From: Clostridia bacterium
Lineage (GTDB): Bacteria; Bacillota; Clostridia; Oscillospirales; Acutalibacteraceae
Reading direction: 5' to 3'
Assembly: GCA_024404095.1 (NCBI GenBank)
Contig: JAKSQO010000017.1
Span: forward strand, 1 to 52,763
Length of the DNA stretch: 52,763 nt
Shown in pieces: positions 18,437-27,595 of the stretch (position 1 is the stretch's first letter; every line of letters starts with the position of its first letter). The notes below the pieces were generated by a model that was not told the DNA's origin, did no database searches, and saw only the letters and a list, made by a program, of their open reading frames with translations. Made by a program: the position numbers and the translations under genes.

Positions 18437-19451
18437 CAATGCCGCCTCCGAGTACGTATTCTGCGATAAGCTTTGCGCAGTTTTCTATGTCATCAACATC
18501 AACAATCTCAACGCCTGTATGCATATTTCTCTGAGGGATTGAAATAAGTCCTGTCTTAATGCCGCCCTTTGAAATTGCAATATGGTCTGCGTTTGTGCCT
18601 GTTGAATCACCCATAAGCTCGAGCTGATAAGGAATGTTCTTTTCCCGGGAAATGCTCTGAAGCTTAAGGCTGATATCATAATTCAGTACAGGGGCAATAC
18701 CTATCATCGGACCCTTGCCGAGCTTACCGACCTTATTCGACGGCATATCGGGAGCGTCTGCAAAGCTGACGTCAACAGCGATACACTCGTCTGCATCAAG
18801 ATTGAAGCTGCCCGTAATTGCTCCGTCACCGCCTGTTTCCTCCTGAGCGGAGAACAACAGCTTAACGGTCGGATAATTTTCAGATTGTGCAATAAGCTCA
18901 GCCGCACGGATAATTACCGCGCAGCCTGCACGGTCATCAAGTGCCGCACCTGAGATTCTGTCATTCATCAGCTCACTGACAGGACAGCGCACTGTAATTC
19001 TGTCGCCGAGTGAGATAAGCTTTTCAGCTTTTTCCCTGCTCATACCTACATCGACAAGAATACCGTCAAAATCAACAGCCTTCTTTCCGTCAGCATCCTT
19101 TGAAAGATGCGGCGGTGTTGAGATAATAACGCCGTAGACAGGCTCTCTGCCCCAGATTGTGACATCCTGCGCCGCGAGAACACGGGCATCCATTCCGCCG
19201 CACTTTGCGGCACGCAGAAATCCGCCGTCCTCAATAGCTGTCACAATAAGTCCGATTCTGTCAGCGTGAGCGTCAAGCAGAAACGTCTTGCCGCTGCCGT
19301 CAAGAGTTGCTGTCAGATTGCCGAAGCGGTCTCTTTCACATTTCATATTATCGGGAACGTATTCCTCGATTTTGTCAAGTATTTCATCCTCCGCACCTGA
19401 GGTACCGTTTGCCTGTGCGAGAGAAATAACCATATTTTTTAAATCAGTCAT
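18429..19451 (-). CDS. M42 family metallopeptidase (second copy)
   Basis: About 340 aa, first gene of the operon. Signatures: LLDAHADRIGLIV, GAALDDRAGCAVI and LLFSAQEETGGDGAITGS. The M42 fold is conserved, but the catalytic-Glu segment differs from its neighbour (QEETGG against GEEVGL), so the tandem copies are diverged paralogues and may have different peptide preferences or form mixed oligomers. The frame is open six codons further, but that ATG lies within the AAGAGGG ribosome site; ATG at 19451 is the better start. Confidence 0.9.
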   Translation of the reverse strand: MTDLKNMVISLAQANGTSGAEDEILDKIEEYVPDNMKCERDRFGNLTATLDGSGKTFLLDAHADRIGLIVTAIEDGGFLRAAKCGGMDARVLAAQDVTIWGREPVYGVIISTPPHLSKDADGKKAVDFDGILVDVGMSREKAEKLISLGDRITVRCPVSELMNDRISGAALDDRAGCAVIIRAAELIAQSENYPTVKLLFSAQEETGGDGAITGSFNLDADECIAVDVSFADAPDMPSNKVGKLGKGPMIGIAPVLNYDISLKLQSISREKNIPYQLELMGDSTGTNADHIAISKGGIKTGLISIPQRNMHTGVEIVDVDDIENCAKLIAEYVLGGGIDD

Positions 19452-19507
19452 AAAATAACCCTCTTTCATCCTTTTTATTATACATATATTTATTTAATTG
19501 TGCAAGG

Positions 19508-19536
19508 TTGATTTTCTTTTTTAAATGATATATAAT
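19508..19536 (+). promoter_or_regulatory. Sigma-A promoter of the LCP gene
   Basis: TTGATT (19508-19513), 17-bp spacer, perfect TATAAT (19531-19536), 34 bp ahead of the start codon. Confidence 0.75.
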
Positions 19537-19570
19537 ACAAAATAATATAATTGTTATGGAGGAAGTAACG

Positions 19571-20668
19571 ATGGACGAAAACAATGGAAATAAATATCAG
19601 GTAATTGACCCTTACAGCAACAAGTACAGACTGACAGCAGATGACCTCAAAAAGGAAAATAAGGCACGAAATAAAAAACGCAAGGCTTTGAAGGTTCTTG
19701 TTGCTCTCCTTCTTATTTTTGCTATTCTAGTCAGCGGTGCATATTTATATGTCGATTCAAAGTACCTGAGTAAAATCAATTACGGCTATACGCAGTCAGA
19801 GGTTGACCCTAACCTTGACAAAGAGGAATCTTTCGAATTTGAAAAACAGGCTGACGCTGACGCAAATATTAAGAACAACCTTTCAAATGACATAATGTGG
19901 TACGATGACAGCATTTTCAATATACTGCTTATTGGTTATGACCTTGGTGATATGGCAGAAAAGTACTTTCCCCGAAGCGACTCAAACATCATCATCTCGG
20001 TTAACTCAAATACAAACATCATAAATATGGTTTCACTTTCCCGTGCAACTTATGCATATATTCCCGGACATGGCAACAGACGACTTAACACAGCTCATGC
20101 TTACGGCGGCCCGTCACTTCTTGTTGACACGGTTCAAACTAACTACAAGGTAAGAATCGACAAGTATATTTCAGTAGATTTCAAGGGCTTCAAGGGAATT
20201 ATAGATGTTCTCGGCGGTATTGACATTACAATGGACGCAACAGAAGCCAAGGCAATTATGGAAAAGAATTCCGCAGGAACATATCACCTTGACGGTGACA
20301 GAGCTCTTGCATACTCAAGACTTCGTTGGACAGATAACGACCGCACAAGAACAGGACGTCAGAGAAAAGTTCTCAACGCTATCGCATCCACTCTCCGCGG
20401 TGCATCAGTTCAGACTCTGTCAAATCTTCTTGACAAAATGCTTCCGCTTGTATCAACAAACTTTACAAAGATTGAGATTCTTTCACAGCTTACGAAGGCT
20501 CCGAATTATCTCACAACGCCTGTTCACGAGGACATAATTCCTCACAACGGCGCACCGTCAGTTGTAAAGGACAACCTTGAAGTTATGCTTCTTGACTGGG
20601 GCAGTGAAACAGATTATCTTCACAAGCTCCTCTATCCGAATATGACTCCGCAGTCACATCAGCAGTAA
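19571..20668 (+). CDS. LytR-CpsA-Psr (LCP) cell-wall polymer transferase
   Basis: About 365 aa, a type II membrane protein: a basic cytoplasmic head (KARNKKRKALK), one transmembrane segment (VLVALLLIFAILVSGAYLYV, about 42-61), then an extracellular LCP domain. LCP enzymes transfer lipid-linked glycopolymers such as teichoic or capsular polymers to peptidoglycan. Conserved arginine and Asp motifs are visible: FPRSDSNI, SLSRATY, RLNTAHAYGG and AYSRLRWTDNDRTRTGRQR. The nominal upstream ATG (19556) is in fact part of the GGAGG site, so 19571 is the start. Single gene with its own promoter and a strong terminator. Confidence 0.93.
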   Translation: MDENNGNKYQVIDPYSNKYRLTADDLKKENKARNKKRKALKVLVALLLIFAILVSGAYLYVDSKYLSKINYGYTQSEVDPNLDKEESFEFEKQADADANIKNNLSNDIMWYDDSIFNILLIGYDLGDMAEKYFPRSDSNIIISVNSNTNIINMVSLSRATYAYIPGHGNRRLNTAHAYGGPSLLVDTVQTNYKVRIDKYISVDFKGFKGIIDVLGGIDITMDATEAKAIMEKNSAGTYHLDGDRALAYSRLRWTDNDRTRTGRQRKVLNAIASTLRGASVQTLSNLLDKMLPLVSTNFTKIEILSQLTKAPNYLTTPVHEDIIPHNGAPSVVKDNLEVMLLDWGSETDYLHKLLYPNMTPQSHQQ

Positions 20669-20672
20669 AAAC

Positions 20673-20724
20673 AAGGGATTTAAGGCTTATATCTGAAATT
20701 CAGATAACCTTAAATCCCTTTTGC
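20673..20724 (+). terminator. Terminator after the LCP gene
   Basis: A perfect 13-bp stem AAGGGATTTAAGG / CCTTAAATCCCTT encloses a second inner stem (ATCTG / CAGAT), followed by TTTTGC. Very stable and almost symmetrical; it may also stop minus-strand reading from the MtnA-like gene. Confidence 0.8.
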
Positions 20725-20772
20725 TTTATTCTGTTTTCCGGTCTGCGCTAAATGCGGCTACCGCCTTTTTAT

Positions 20773-21837
20773 TTAGATTACCATTTCATATTCGCCCATA
20801 TTGCCATCCTTAAAATAGCTGTAAAGGTCATACGGTGTGTAGATACCTGTATCCGTTACAACTCCGCTGACAAGCTCGGGCGGTGTTATATCAAATGCGG
20901 GATAATAGCCCTTAAGTCCGTCTGCTGCGGTTTTGACTCCCATTGCCTGAAGAACAAAATCAGGGTCACGCATTTCAATTTTAACTGTATCAATAGTCGG
21001 GTGACCGTGGTCAGGCGCACCCGTTACAAAGTACGGAATACCTGTGTATTTTGCGGCAATCGCTATCTGATATGTACCTACCTTATTTACAACATGACCG
21101 TCCATACAGATTGCGTCGGCGGCTGATGTAAATACATCAACATTTTCTTTTTTCATAACGTAAGCCGGCATATTGTCTGTAATAACAGTTGTGTCAAAGC
21201 CCATTTCATTACAGACGGTCGCCGTCAGCCTTGCGCCCTGAAAATAAGGACGTGTTTCGGGGCAGAAAATTCTGATATTCTTTCCCCTCTCCTTAGCAAC
21301 CTTAAGCATCATTCCGACAATTGTTTCGCCGAAGCATTGAGTCATAACCGTACCGTTCTGAGGGAACATGTCAACAAGATGCTCCGCCATAAGATTAACC
21401 TTACCGTAACGGAGATTGTTCGCTTTAACTGTATACTCAACAATCGCATCGCTGACATTTTCGCCCTTTCCGAGGGCGATTTTTGCCGCCTGCAGGCATC
21501 CGCCTGTGATAAGTGACATACGTGCAACCGTTGTCGGACGTGCGTGTGAGATTGTGTACGAAGCCTTTTCGAGATATTCAAGCTGCTTTTTTTCACTCAT
21601 CTGACGGCACTCGTAAGCCGCAAGAGCCATACCCATTGCCGCGGCGGTGTACGGACCTGCACTCTGCGTAACCATATCACGTATTGCCTGCGTAACCTCT
21701 TCGTGAGTGCTGCATATCACAAAGCTGACCTCACGGGGATAAATTCTTCTGTCGAGTATTCTGACCTTTCCGTCCTCATACCACGCTATATTCTCATAAC
21801 GGAGCATAAATGCAAGTCCGTTGTCTGCTCTTTCCAT
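20773..21837 (-). CDS. MtnA-like / eIF2B-family sugar-phosphate isomerase
   Basis: About 354 aa, related to S-methyl-5-thioribose-1-phosphate isomerase (aldose-1-phosphate to ketose-1-phosphate). Visible family features: ARPTTVAR (substrate loop), the catalytic Cys in VMTQCFGETI and the catalytic Asp in SAADAICMDGHVVNKVGTYQ, where canonical MtnA has GADRIAANGDVANKIGTYQ. These differences make the exact substrate uncertain (methylthioribose-1-phosphate, ribose-1,5-bisphosphate or similar). ATG at 21837 is preferred over the GTG at 21846 because GGAG is then 8 bp away. It is third after a deaminase-type amidohydrolase, which supports methylthioadenosine breakdown. Confidence 0.8.
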   Translation of the reverse strand: MERADNGLAFMLRYENIAWYEDGKVRILDRRIYPREVSFVICSTHEEVTQAIRDMVTQSAGPYTAAAMGMALAAYECRQMSEKKQLEYLEKASYTISHARPTTVARMSLITGGCLQAAKIALGKGENVSDAIVEYTVKANNLRYGKVNLMAEHLVDMFPQNGTVMTQCFGETIVGMMLKVAKERGKNIRIFCPETRPYFQGARLTATVCNEMGFDTTVITDNMPAYVMKKENVDVFTSAADAICMDGHVVNKVGTYQIAIAAKYTGIPYFVTGAPDHGHPTIDTVKIEMRDPDFVLQAMGVKTAADGLKGYYPAFDITPPELVSGVVTDTGIYTPYDLYSYFKDGNMGEYEMVI

Positions 21838-21852
21838 ATCGTTCACTCCGTA

Positions 21853-23793
21853 TTACATTTCAATAAGATCCATAAAATTCTTTTTAAACTCAAAATAATA
21901 ATATTTCTGTCTCCACATACGAAATGTCTTCCAATAAAAATTTTCTGCTGCAATAGCTATGTCAAGCTCTGTAAAACTTTTAGGATGCGAAATTCTGACT
22001 GTATCCTTATGACCGTTTCCGTCATTTACAGTAAGCAGACAGCTTTCTCCTTTGTTACATCTTACAATTATGCTTTTCCCGACAATTTTAGCAGTGCAGG
22101 TTTTGGAATCTGTGGTTACCTGATAATTATCAGAACAATTTCCAACTGAAACAATTGAAAACGTTTCTTCATCTTTATCCATTAAATAATCATAAATAAA
22201 ATTATTGTCACTGTCTGCCAGTTTTATATAATCAAAGCCGTAATCTGTAATACCGTTGTATGCTTCTATTTCAGTAATACCGGCTTTATTTCCTTCTGAA
22301 CTGAGTATTTCGACTGTAAAGCTTTCAACCTCTCGCTTATCAAACTTAATTTCTGTACCAGAGCCGTTTTTTTCAATTTGGTCAGATTCTATCTGCGTTC
22401 CATCTTCAAATGTGATCAATATATTATTTATATTATCTTCCATAGAAGGATTATCATATATAACTATTCTGTCCATCTCTTTTTTTTGAGACAAAGTAAC
22501 AGTAATTTTATCGTGCGGTACAAACACGCCCTCACCATTCAGCGGAGGATTTTTTCTATCAAGAATATTTGAGCTGTCCGTAATTTTAAAGTCATTCAAA
22601 AGAGTAACTTTGTTTTCTCCGCATAGGAAATTCGCATCATAGAGAAGAGAAGAAGTCTCTCTCTGCCAGAAAACCTTATCTCCATTTGCTGCAGCCTGAG
22701 CAAATCTGTATACTGACTGCGATTTATGACATTCCAAAGCCTTATGTACATCAGTACCTCTGAAAAGTCTCGAAAGAGAAGAAGAAGCAACAGGCACTCT
22801 TACACGTTCATCCCAGTTATAAACATTTGTCTCCTTCATATACGGTTCCGGGTTTGGTTTAACCGTTGAGGCAATAGTTCTTTTGTTATAGTCAAAAAAT
22901 GAAAACATTGCAGTAGAATATGCAAATCCTTTAAACACAAGCGGCTGATAAGCATCTTCCTCTGAAAGGATTTCGCCCATAGCTTCTTCAAAAAGAAACG
23001 AAGTTGAACGGTGGTCGCAGTTTGCGTCATAGTCAATACAATAAATCACTTCCGGTCTGTATGAAAGCAGTACATTTTTAATATCTTTTTTCATATTATC
23101 CCTTGTATACGGCACCCCATCATTAAAAGCAGGATGTTCAGGAAGTCCATAAGTAGAAGTATAACCCGCTCTGGAAGTCATAACCTTATCGGATTCAGAA
23201 TGATATATATGCGATTCACCGTTTTCCCATGTATCTCCGTATCCGAGAAAAATGATATGGTTTTCATCTACTCCCATCAGCGATAGAGCGGAAATAGCTT
23301 CCCTTAACCTTGTGCATTTTGTTTTTTCATTTTCAACTGCATCGCCATTAGTTGTAAAAACAACATTTACTTCACTTCCGTACCTTACATATTCTTCTAT
23401 TGTTCCGCCGAGAAGTAACGTCTCATCATCCTCATGAGGAACAATCAGCATAACCTTTTTATCTGCAAAAATACTTTCCTTTCCATTATCTGTATCCGTA
23501 AAGCTGTAACTATTATTCCTAATGGCATTATATGCAACCAGAGATATTGACGCAAAAAGAAGCGGCAACACGAGACAAGCTATAGAGCCTTTTATTACTC
23601 TGTGATGCTTTGTCTTTATCATCATAATAAAAAATAAAGAAAATACAAGTAAAGCAGTGCATACAAGTAATACTATCTGGGCAATATGATTTTCAAGATG
23701 CACGCAAAGCCCGACAATTATCATTGTTTCTAAAGACATAATTAAAGCAAAAATAATAGATGAAATACTATCTTTAACTTTTGAAATCATCAT
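21853..23793 (-). CDS. Membrane-anchored PIG-L family deacetylase
   Basis: 646 aa. Three hydrophobic helices occupy about residues 10-90, then a PIG-L/LmbE zinc deacetylase domain (about 108-330) with PHEDDE (metal site; the usual form is PHPDDE) and the distal His in DANCDHRS. A C-terminal region of about 250 aa is predicted beta-rich (TVTLSQKKEMDRIVIYDNP..., resembling a discoidin/F5-8-type carbohydrate-binding fold) with a later KTCTAKIVGKSIIVRC segment. Such enzymes remove acetyl groups from N-acetylglucosamine-type sugars. It is distinctly more AT-rich than its neighbours although packed between them (TAATG junction upstream, 15 bp downstream), suggesting later acquisition. The substrate is unknown. 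Confidence 0.85.
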   Translation of the reverse strand: MMISKVKDSISSIIFALIMSLETMIIVGLCVHLENHIAQIVLLVCTALLVFSLFFIMMIKTKHHRVIKGSIACLVLPLLFASISLVAYNAIRNNSYSFTDTDNGKESIFADKKVMLIVPHEDDETLLLGGTIEEYVRYGSEVNVVFTTNGDAVENEKTKCTRLREAISALSLMGVDENHIIFLGYGDTWENGESHIYHSESDKVMTSRAGYTSTYGLPEHPAFNDGVPYTRDNMKKDIKNVLLSYRPEVIYCIDYDANCDHRSTSFLFEEAMGEILSEEDAYQPLVFKGFAYSTAMFSFFDYNKRTIASTVKPNPEPYMKETNVYNWDERVRVPVASSSLSRLFRGTDVHKALECHKSQSVYRFAQAAANGDKVFWQRETSSLLYDANFLCGENKVTLLNDFKITDSSNILDRKNPPLNGEGVFVPHDKITVTLSQKKEMDRIVIYDNPSMEDNINNILITFEDGTQIESDQIEKNGSGTEIKFDKREVESFTVEILSSEGNKAGITEIEAYNGITDYGFDYIKLADSDNNFIYDYLMDKDEETFSIVSVGNCSDNYQVTTDSKTCTAKIVGKSIIVRCNKGESCLLTVNDGNGHKDTVRISHPKSFTELDIAIAAENFYWKTFRMWRQKYYYFEFKKNFMDLIEM

Positions 23794-25100
23794 TATACCT
23801 CTTTCTTATACAGATTATTGAAAGCATTTTTTACATCATAATAAACCTTTTCGGCATCAATCGTCTTATATTCGCCGTTTTCATAAAGCACCTTACCGTC
23901 AACCATTGTCATGCATACGTCCGAAGACTGAGCGGCATATGTTATGAGTGCTTTTTTATCAAGTGCCGGATAAAGATGAGGAGCATTGAGGTCAATAGCT
24001 ATCATATCAGCCTTGTTGCCGACCTTGATTTCGCCGCAGTCCGCTCTGCCCTGAAGCTTTGCGCCGTTAACGGTTGCCATTTTTATAACCGTGTCTGCAT
24101 TCATCACGGTTGCGTCCTTAAGATAGCCGTTGTGAATAACCGAGGCAAGATGCATTTCCTCAAACATATCAAGATTGTTGTTGCTTGCTGCACCGTCAGT
24201 TCCGAGAGCGACATTGATACCCATATCAAGCATTTTCGGAATTCTTGCGAAGCCGCTTCCGAGCTTCATATTGCTTGTCGGATTGTGAACAACGCTGACG
24301 TTCTTCGACTTGAAGATTTCAAGGTCGCTGTCTTCAACCTCAACACAATGAGCAAGGAAAGCCCTCGAATCAAATGCGCCCATATCATCAAACCACTTTG
24401 CGGGCGTCTTCCCGTATTTCTCCTTGCACTCTCTGTGCTCCTTTTCGGTTTCGGAAAGATGAATGTGCAGAAGTCCGTTTCGCTCGTTGCACATATCAAT
24501 ATAAGCCTTTGCGATTCTCTCGGTTACCGTATACTCAGCGTGTATGCAGAAATCAACAAGAACTCTGCCGTCAAATGTATTGTTATACTTGTCAAACAGT
24601 TCAAGCGATTCTTTAATTCTGTATGAATCCTCGGGCATTTCGTTCGGGTCAAAGCTCTGCACGGGACGTGTTATATTTGCACGCATTCCCGATTTTGCAA
24701 CCGCTTCAATCGTTGTATGCGGTTCAAAATACATATCCGAAAAGCTTACTGTACCGCCGCGAAGCATTTCCATAATTGCAAGATAGCTTCCTGCGCTTAT
24801 ATGCTCTGCATTAAGCTTATCCTCAATCGGGAATACCGTACCGAAAAGCCATTTATCAAGCGGCAAATCGCTTCCGATACCTCTGAGAAGAACCATCGGG
24901 CAATGGTTGTGGCAGTTGATAAGACCCGGCATAACGAGCTTGCCTGCCATATCCTTTTTATAATCATAATCAGCTTTCGGAATTTCAGTTCCGATATAGT
25001 CAATTCTGTCGTTATCAATCCCGATATACGAATTTTCCTGCACGAAGAATCTGTCTCCGTCACGCAGAAGAACATCACAGTTTTTAAATAAAGTTTTCAT
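23793..25100 (-). CDS. Amidohydrolase, methylthioadenosine/S-adenosylhomocysteine deaminase type
   Basis: About 435 aa, a metal-dependent hydrolase of the TrzA/MtaD class. Ligands: INCHNHCP (about residue 60), HIHLSETEKE (about 210), LAHCVEVED (about 240) and GTDGAASNNNLDMFEEM (about 290), the last typical of MTA/SAH deaminases. Predicted to convert 5'-methylthioadenosine or S-adenosylhomocysteine to the inosyl form. Together with the MtnA-like gene this suggests salvage or detoxification of methylthioadenosine via methylthioinosine; the phosphorylase needed between them is not in the window. The start at 25100 is chosen for its GGAGACAAA site; the upstream gene stops at 25115. Confidence 0.85.
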   Translation of the reverse strand: MKTLFKNCDVLLRDGDRFFVQENSYIGIDNDRIDYIGTEIPKADYDYKKDMAGKLVMPGLINCHNHCPMVLLRGIGSDLPLDKWLFGTVFPIEDKLNAEHISAGSYLAIMEMLRGGTVSFSDMYFEPHTTIEAVAKSGMRANITRPVQSFDPNEMPEDSYRIKESLELFDKYNNTFDGRVLVDFCIHAEYTVTERIAKAYIDMCNERNGLLHIHLSETEKEHRECKEKYGKTPAKWFDDMGAFDSRAFLAHCVEVEDSDLEIFKSKNVSVVHNPTSNMKLGSGFARIPKMLDMGINVALGTDGAASNNNLDMFEEMHLASVIHNGYLKDATVMNADTVIKMATVNGAKLQGRADCGEIKVGNKADMIAIDLNAPHLYPALDKKALITYAAQSSDVCMTMVDGKVLYENGEYKTIDAEKVYYDVKNAFNNLYKKEV

Positions 25101-25114
25101 TTTGTCTCCAATCA

Positions 25115-25966
25115 TCAAACAGCTTTATAGTGATATATATTTACTCCGAGGAGCTTATCATAATCTATGACGTGGATAAGCGAACCGTCCTCAAACGGAT
25201 AAACGAAAATGTCCTCGGCCTCATTGTCATAATTATTCAGATTGCGTGTCAGTTCAGTTTTAACTTCACCGGTTCTGATATCTGCAGCAAATACCTCTTC
25301 ATTCACGCTGTGCGGAACGTCTGTTGAAAGATAAAGCATTCCGTTGTATACCGAGCCGCCCTGGATACGGTCAAGCTTTTTATTGAGTTTAAGCGTTTTA
25401 ACAAAAGACATATCCGATAGATTATACTGAAGAATTTCGGTTACATCCGAATACTTTGACGTATAAAGATAACCGTTTTCTCCGTCAACGGCACACCACG
25501 GAATACCGTCCGTAAGATATTCCGAGGTAAGATTATAGTATTTACCTGTGTATTCAAGGGTATCACAGTCATACAGCACGATAAAATTACGGCTGTAATC
25601 ATCATTCTCAACAGGAGCATAAATTATGCCGTCATAGCAGTCAATGCCGCCGATATGGTTGCTTCCGTAAGTTTTTGTAAGCTGACTCGGAACGGCAAGA
25701 ACATTCCTGTCAAGCAGATTCATATCCATATCCCATTTTGCGATAATCGTAAGATTCAGTGCAGTAATAGCACTTGATGAATAAAGAAATTCACCGTCAG
25801 TACACATACCCTGACCACAGCAAAGAGCCTCAAGCATAATAACCTTATCCTGTTTTACAAGCTCATAATTATCGGAGCATCCGACCGAGCCGATTCCGAG
25901 AAGATAGCTGACAACAAGGATAACACTTGTAAAAAACGAACCGATTTCAGAAAAGAAAGCTGTCAT
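25115..25966 (-). CDS. Exported protein with propeller-like repeats, unknown function
   Basis: 283 aa. The N-terminus is one hydrophobic segment (about 8-27, SFFTSVILVVSYLLGIG), followed by GSVGCSD, a poor lipobox, so it is either a lipoprotein or membrane-anchored. The mature part has repeated units of the form DGxLYxS / DGIIYAPV / NGYLYTSK / NGMLYLST, typical of a beta-propeller. I do not recognise a family with certainty; it resembles the secreted protein at 39207-40256 in style. It is first in a minus-strand cluster with the amidohydrolase, PIG-L and MtnA-like genes (the next starts 15 bp later), and 10 bp after the esterase gene. Confidence 0.7.
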   Translation of the reverse strand: MTAFFSEIGSFFTSVILVVSYLLGIGSVGCSDNYELVKQDKVIMLEALCCGQGMCTDGEFLYSSSAITALNLTIIAKWDMDMNLLDRNVLAVPSQLTKTYGSNHIGGIDCYDGIIYAPVENDDYSRNFIVLYDCDTLEYTGKYYNLTSEYLTDGIPWCAVDGENGYLYTSKYSDVTEILQYNLSDMSFVKTLKLNKKLDRIQGGSVYNGMLYLSTDVPHSVNEEVFAADIRTGEVKTELTRNLNNYDNEAEDIFVYPFEDGSLIHVIDYDKLLGVNIYHYKAV

Positions 25967-25975
25967 ATAATCACC

Positions 25976-27310
25976 CTAATCCTCTATTTTCACACCGTAG
26001 CACGCAAGCATCGGCATACCGTATATATCACGAAGCAGGAACGCAGGCACATCACGCTTCCAGTATGCGTGGAAAACCGCATTTTCTCCTATATCACGTT
26101 CACAGGTAACAAGTATACCGTCAGGGTCTGCGGTGGTCTTAACACATTCGGCTATTCCGTTTTCATCCTCGATATTCAGTCCCTGCGCACGGTCATCCAT
26201 GGTTCTTATCATATGTGTTTCATGAAATTCAAGCAAAACCGTTCTGCTGTCAACCCTCTTTACCCTCTTGACTGACGGTGCGGAGAAGCCCGGAAGTTTA
26301 TAATAATTCTTTAGCATAACATTTGCAAGGCGTTCACCGACCACGACACTTGAAGCGCTGTTATTATGTATTCCGTCACTTGACGTGCAGTCCGTTGTCG
26401 GAACGATATAGACATCGGGGATTTGCAAAGCCGCCTGTCGCTGTGCCTCACGAACCATTCCCCAGCGTCGTTCACGGTCCTCAAGATTCCATGCGTGGCG
26501 ATTTATCTGACAGGTTGCAATCGGGAAATATCCGAGCTCCTCACGCCAGAGTGAAACAGTTTCCCTGAACTTTTCAAGATAAGTCTGTGCTTCGTCCTCC
26601 TCGACCGTTTCGTTACAGCCCTGATACCATATCATACCCTTGAATCTGCCGACCGCTTCAAGCTTTTTCAGGAGAGAATCGTAGAGATACCTCTCCTCCG
26701 TTTCGGCAGGATTCCAGTCTTCAAGCGAAGAACCGCCCTTAGCTGCTGAGACAATGCCAATCGGCACATTGAGCTGACGCATCATCGTACGTGCAAATGA
26801 AAGTCCGGGACCGTTACTCGAGCTGTCATCATTATTCGGATAAATCGGATCAGGCACGGAGTTGAGCGGATGAGCCGCGAGAACCCAGTTGCCGCTGTTG
26901 TCGAACAGGCTTATACCGAGCTGAGGAGGGTCATAAGCAGGGTCACGTGAATAACCTGACATATTGCTCTGACCTGCCATAACAAAAACATCACCTACAC
27001 CGACGTGATAAACGCATTTAATCAGCTTTTCCCAGTCATAGCGGTTAAAGGAAAGCGTCATTTCACAAGGAGCCTGACGGGCTTCAACTCTGTAAAGTCC
27101 GCCCTGAGGAATTGTCAGAAAAATTTCCCAGTTTTTGCCGTCGGTATCGCATTTCTGCCACGTCACAACCATAACATTGTCGTCCTCACGCACAACACGG
27201 GCAACAACAACCGTGTTTTTGTCAGCAGGCTCATATGTACCTCTGAACCAAGCCTGACCGAAGCCGTTTTCGTCACGCTGGATTACCATATAATCACATA
27301 AATCTTTCAT
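25976..27310 (-). CDS. Sialate O-acetylesterase family (SGNH) hydrolase
   Basis: About 444 aa. The SASA-type catalytic serine is in VMAGQSNMSGYSRD (about residue 112), the oxyanion-type segment in VSAAKGGSSLEDWNP (about 210), MIWYQGCNE is the family block III, and the Asp/His pair lies in SSDGIHNNSAS. The family removes O-acetyl groups from sialic acids or other sugars, enabling glycan foraging. No signal peptide, so it is predicted intracellular. The long frame continues upstream through tRNA-Val, which is impossible for one transcript; ATG at 27310 has AAGGGTG upstream and is the start. It ends 10 bp before the exported propeller gene. Confidence 0.88.
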   Translation of the reverse strand: MKDLCDYMVIQRDENGFGQAWFRGTYEPADKNTVVVARVVREDDNVMVVTWQKCDTDGKNWEIFLTIPQGGLYRVEARQAPCEMTLSFNRYDWEKLIKCVYHVGVGDVFVMAGQSNMSGYSRDPAYDPPQLGISLFDNSGNWVLAAHPLNSVPDPIYPNNDDSSSNGPGLSFARTMMRQLNVPIGIVSAAKGGSSLEDWNPAETEERYLYDSLLKKLEAVGRFKGMIWYQGCNETVEEDEAQTYLEKFRETVSLWREELGYFPIATCQINRHAWNLEDRERRWGMVREAQRQAALQIPDVYIVPTTDCTSSDGIHNNSASSVVVGERLANVMLKNYYKLPGFSAPSVKRVKRVDSRTVLLEFHETHMIRTMDDRAQGLNIEDENGIAECVKTTADPDGILVTCERDIGENAVFHAYWKRDVPAFLLRDIYGMPMLACYGVKIED

Positions 27311-27330
27311 AAAAGCACCCTTTACAATAG

Positions 27331-27363
27331 AAAAAAACGGCAAATCCTCTGAGAGATCTGCCG
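27331..27363 (-). terminator. Terminator after tRNA-Val
   Basis: On the minus strand CGGCAGATC and GATTTGCCG pair around an 8-nt loop, then a run of seven T. It lies just past the tRNA CCA end and separates it from the esterase gene. Confidence 0.85.
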
Positions 27364-27366
27364 CAA

Positions 27367-27442
27367 TGGTGAGGACGAAGGGACTCGAACCCGTGACACC
27401 TTGCACGTCAAGCAAGTACTCTACCAACTGAGCTACGCCCTC
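27367..27442 (-). tRNA. tRNA-Val (anticodon GAC)
   Basis: A 76-nt cloverleaf on the minus strand, from GAGGGCGTAGCTCAGTTGG to an encoded CCA. The acceptor GAGGGCG/CGTCCTC includes one G-U pair; the anticodon stem CTTGC/GCAAG carries loop TTGACGT with anticodon GAC (27407-27409); the T loop is TTCGAGT. One C-T mismatch lies in the T stem. It reads valine GUC/GUU codons. Confidence 0.95.
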
Positions 27443-27521
27443 ATATGTGTGAATTATAGCATAATTATTATGTTTTGTAAACTATAAAATCGTAATTTCT
27501 CCATTTTTTTACTATTATATC

Positions 27522-27550
27522 TTGTATTTTTAATTCAGATATTGTAATAT
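27522..27550 (+). promoter_or_regulatory. Probable promoter of the NhaC gene
   Basis: TTGTAT (27522-27527), 17-bp spacer, TAATAT (27545-27550), 45 bp before the start codon. Confidence 0.5.
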
Positions 27551-27595
27551 ATGAGACGTATATTTTACATACAAATTTAATTGACGGAGGATTTT

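Noticed and set aside
27311..27427. N-terminal extension of the esterase
   Set aside because: The extension crosses tRNA-Val and its terminator; ATG at 27310 has a good ribosome site and starts the conserved fold.
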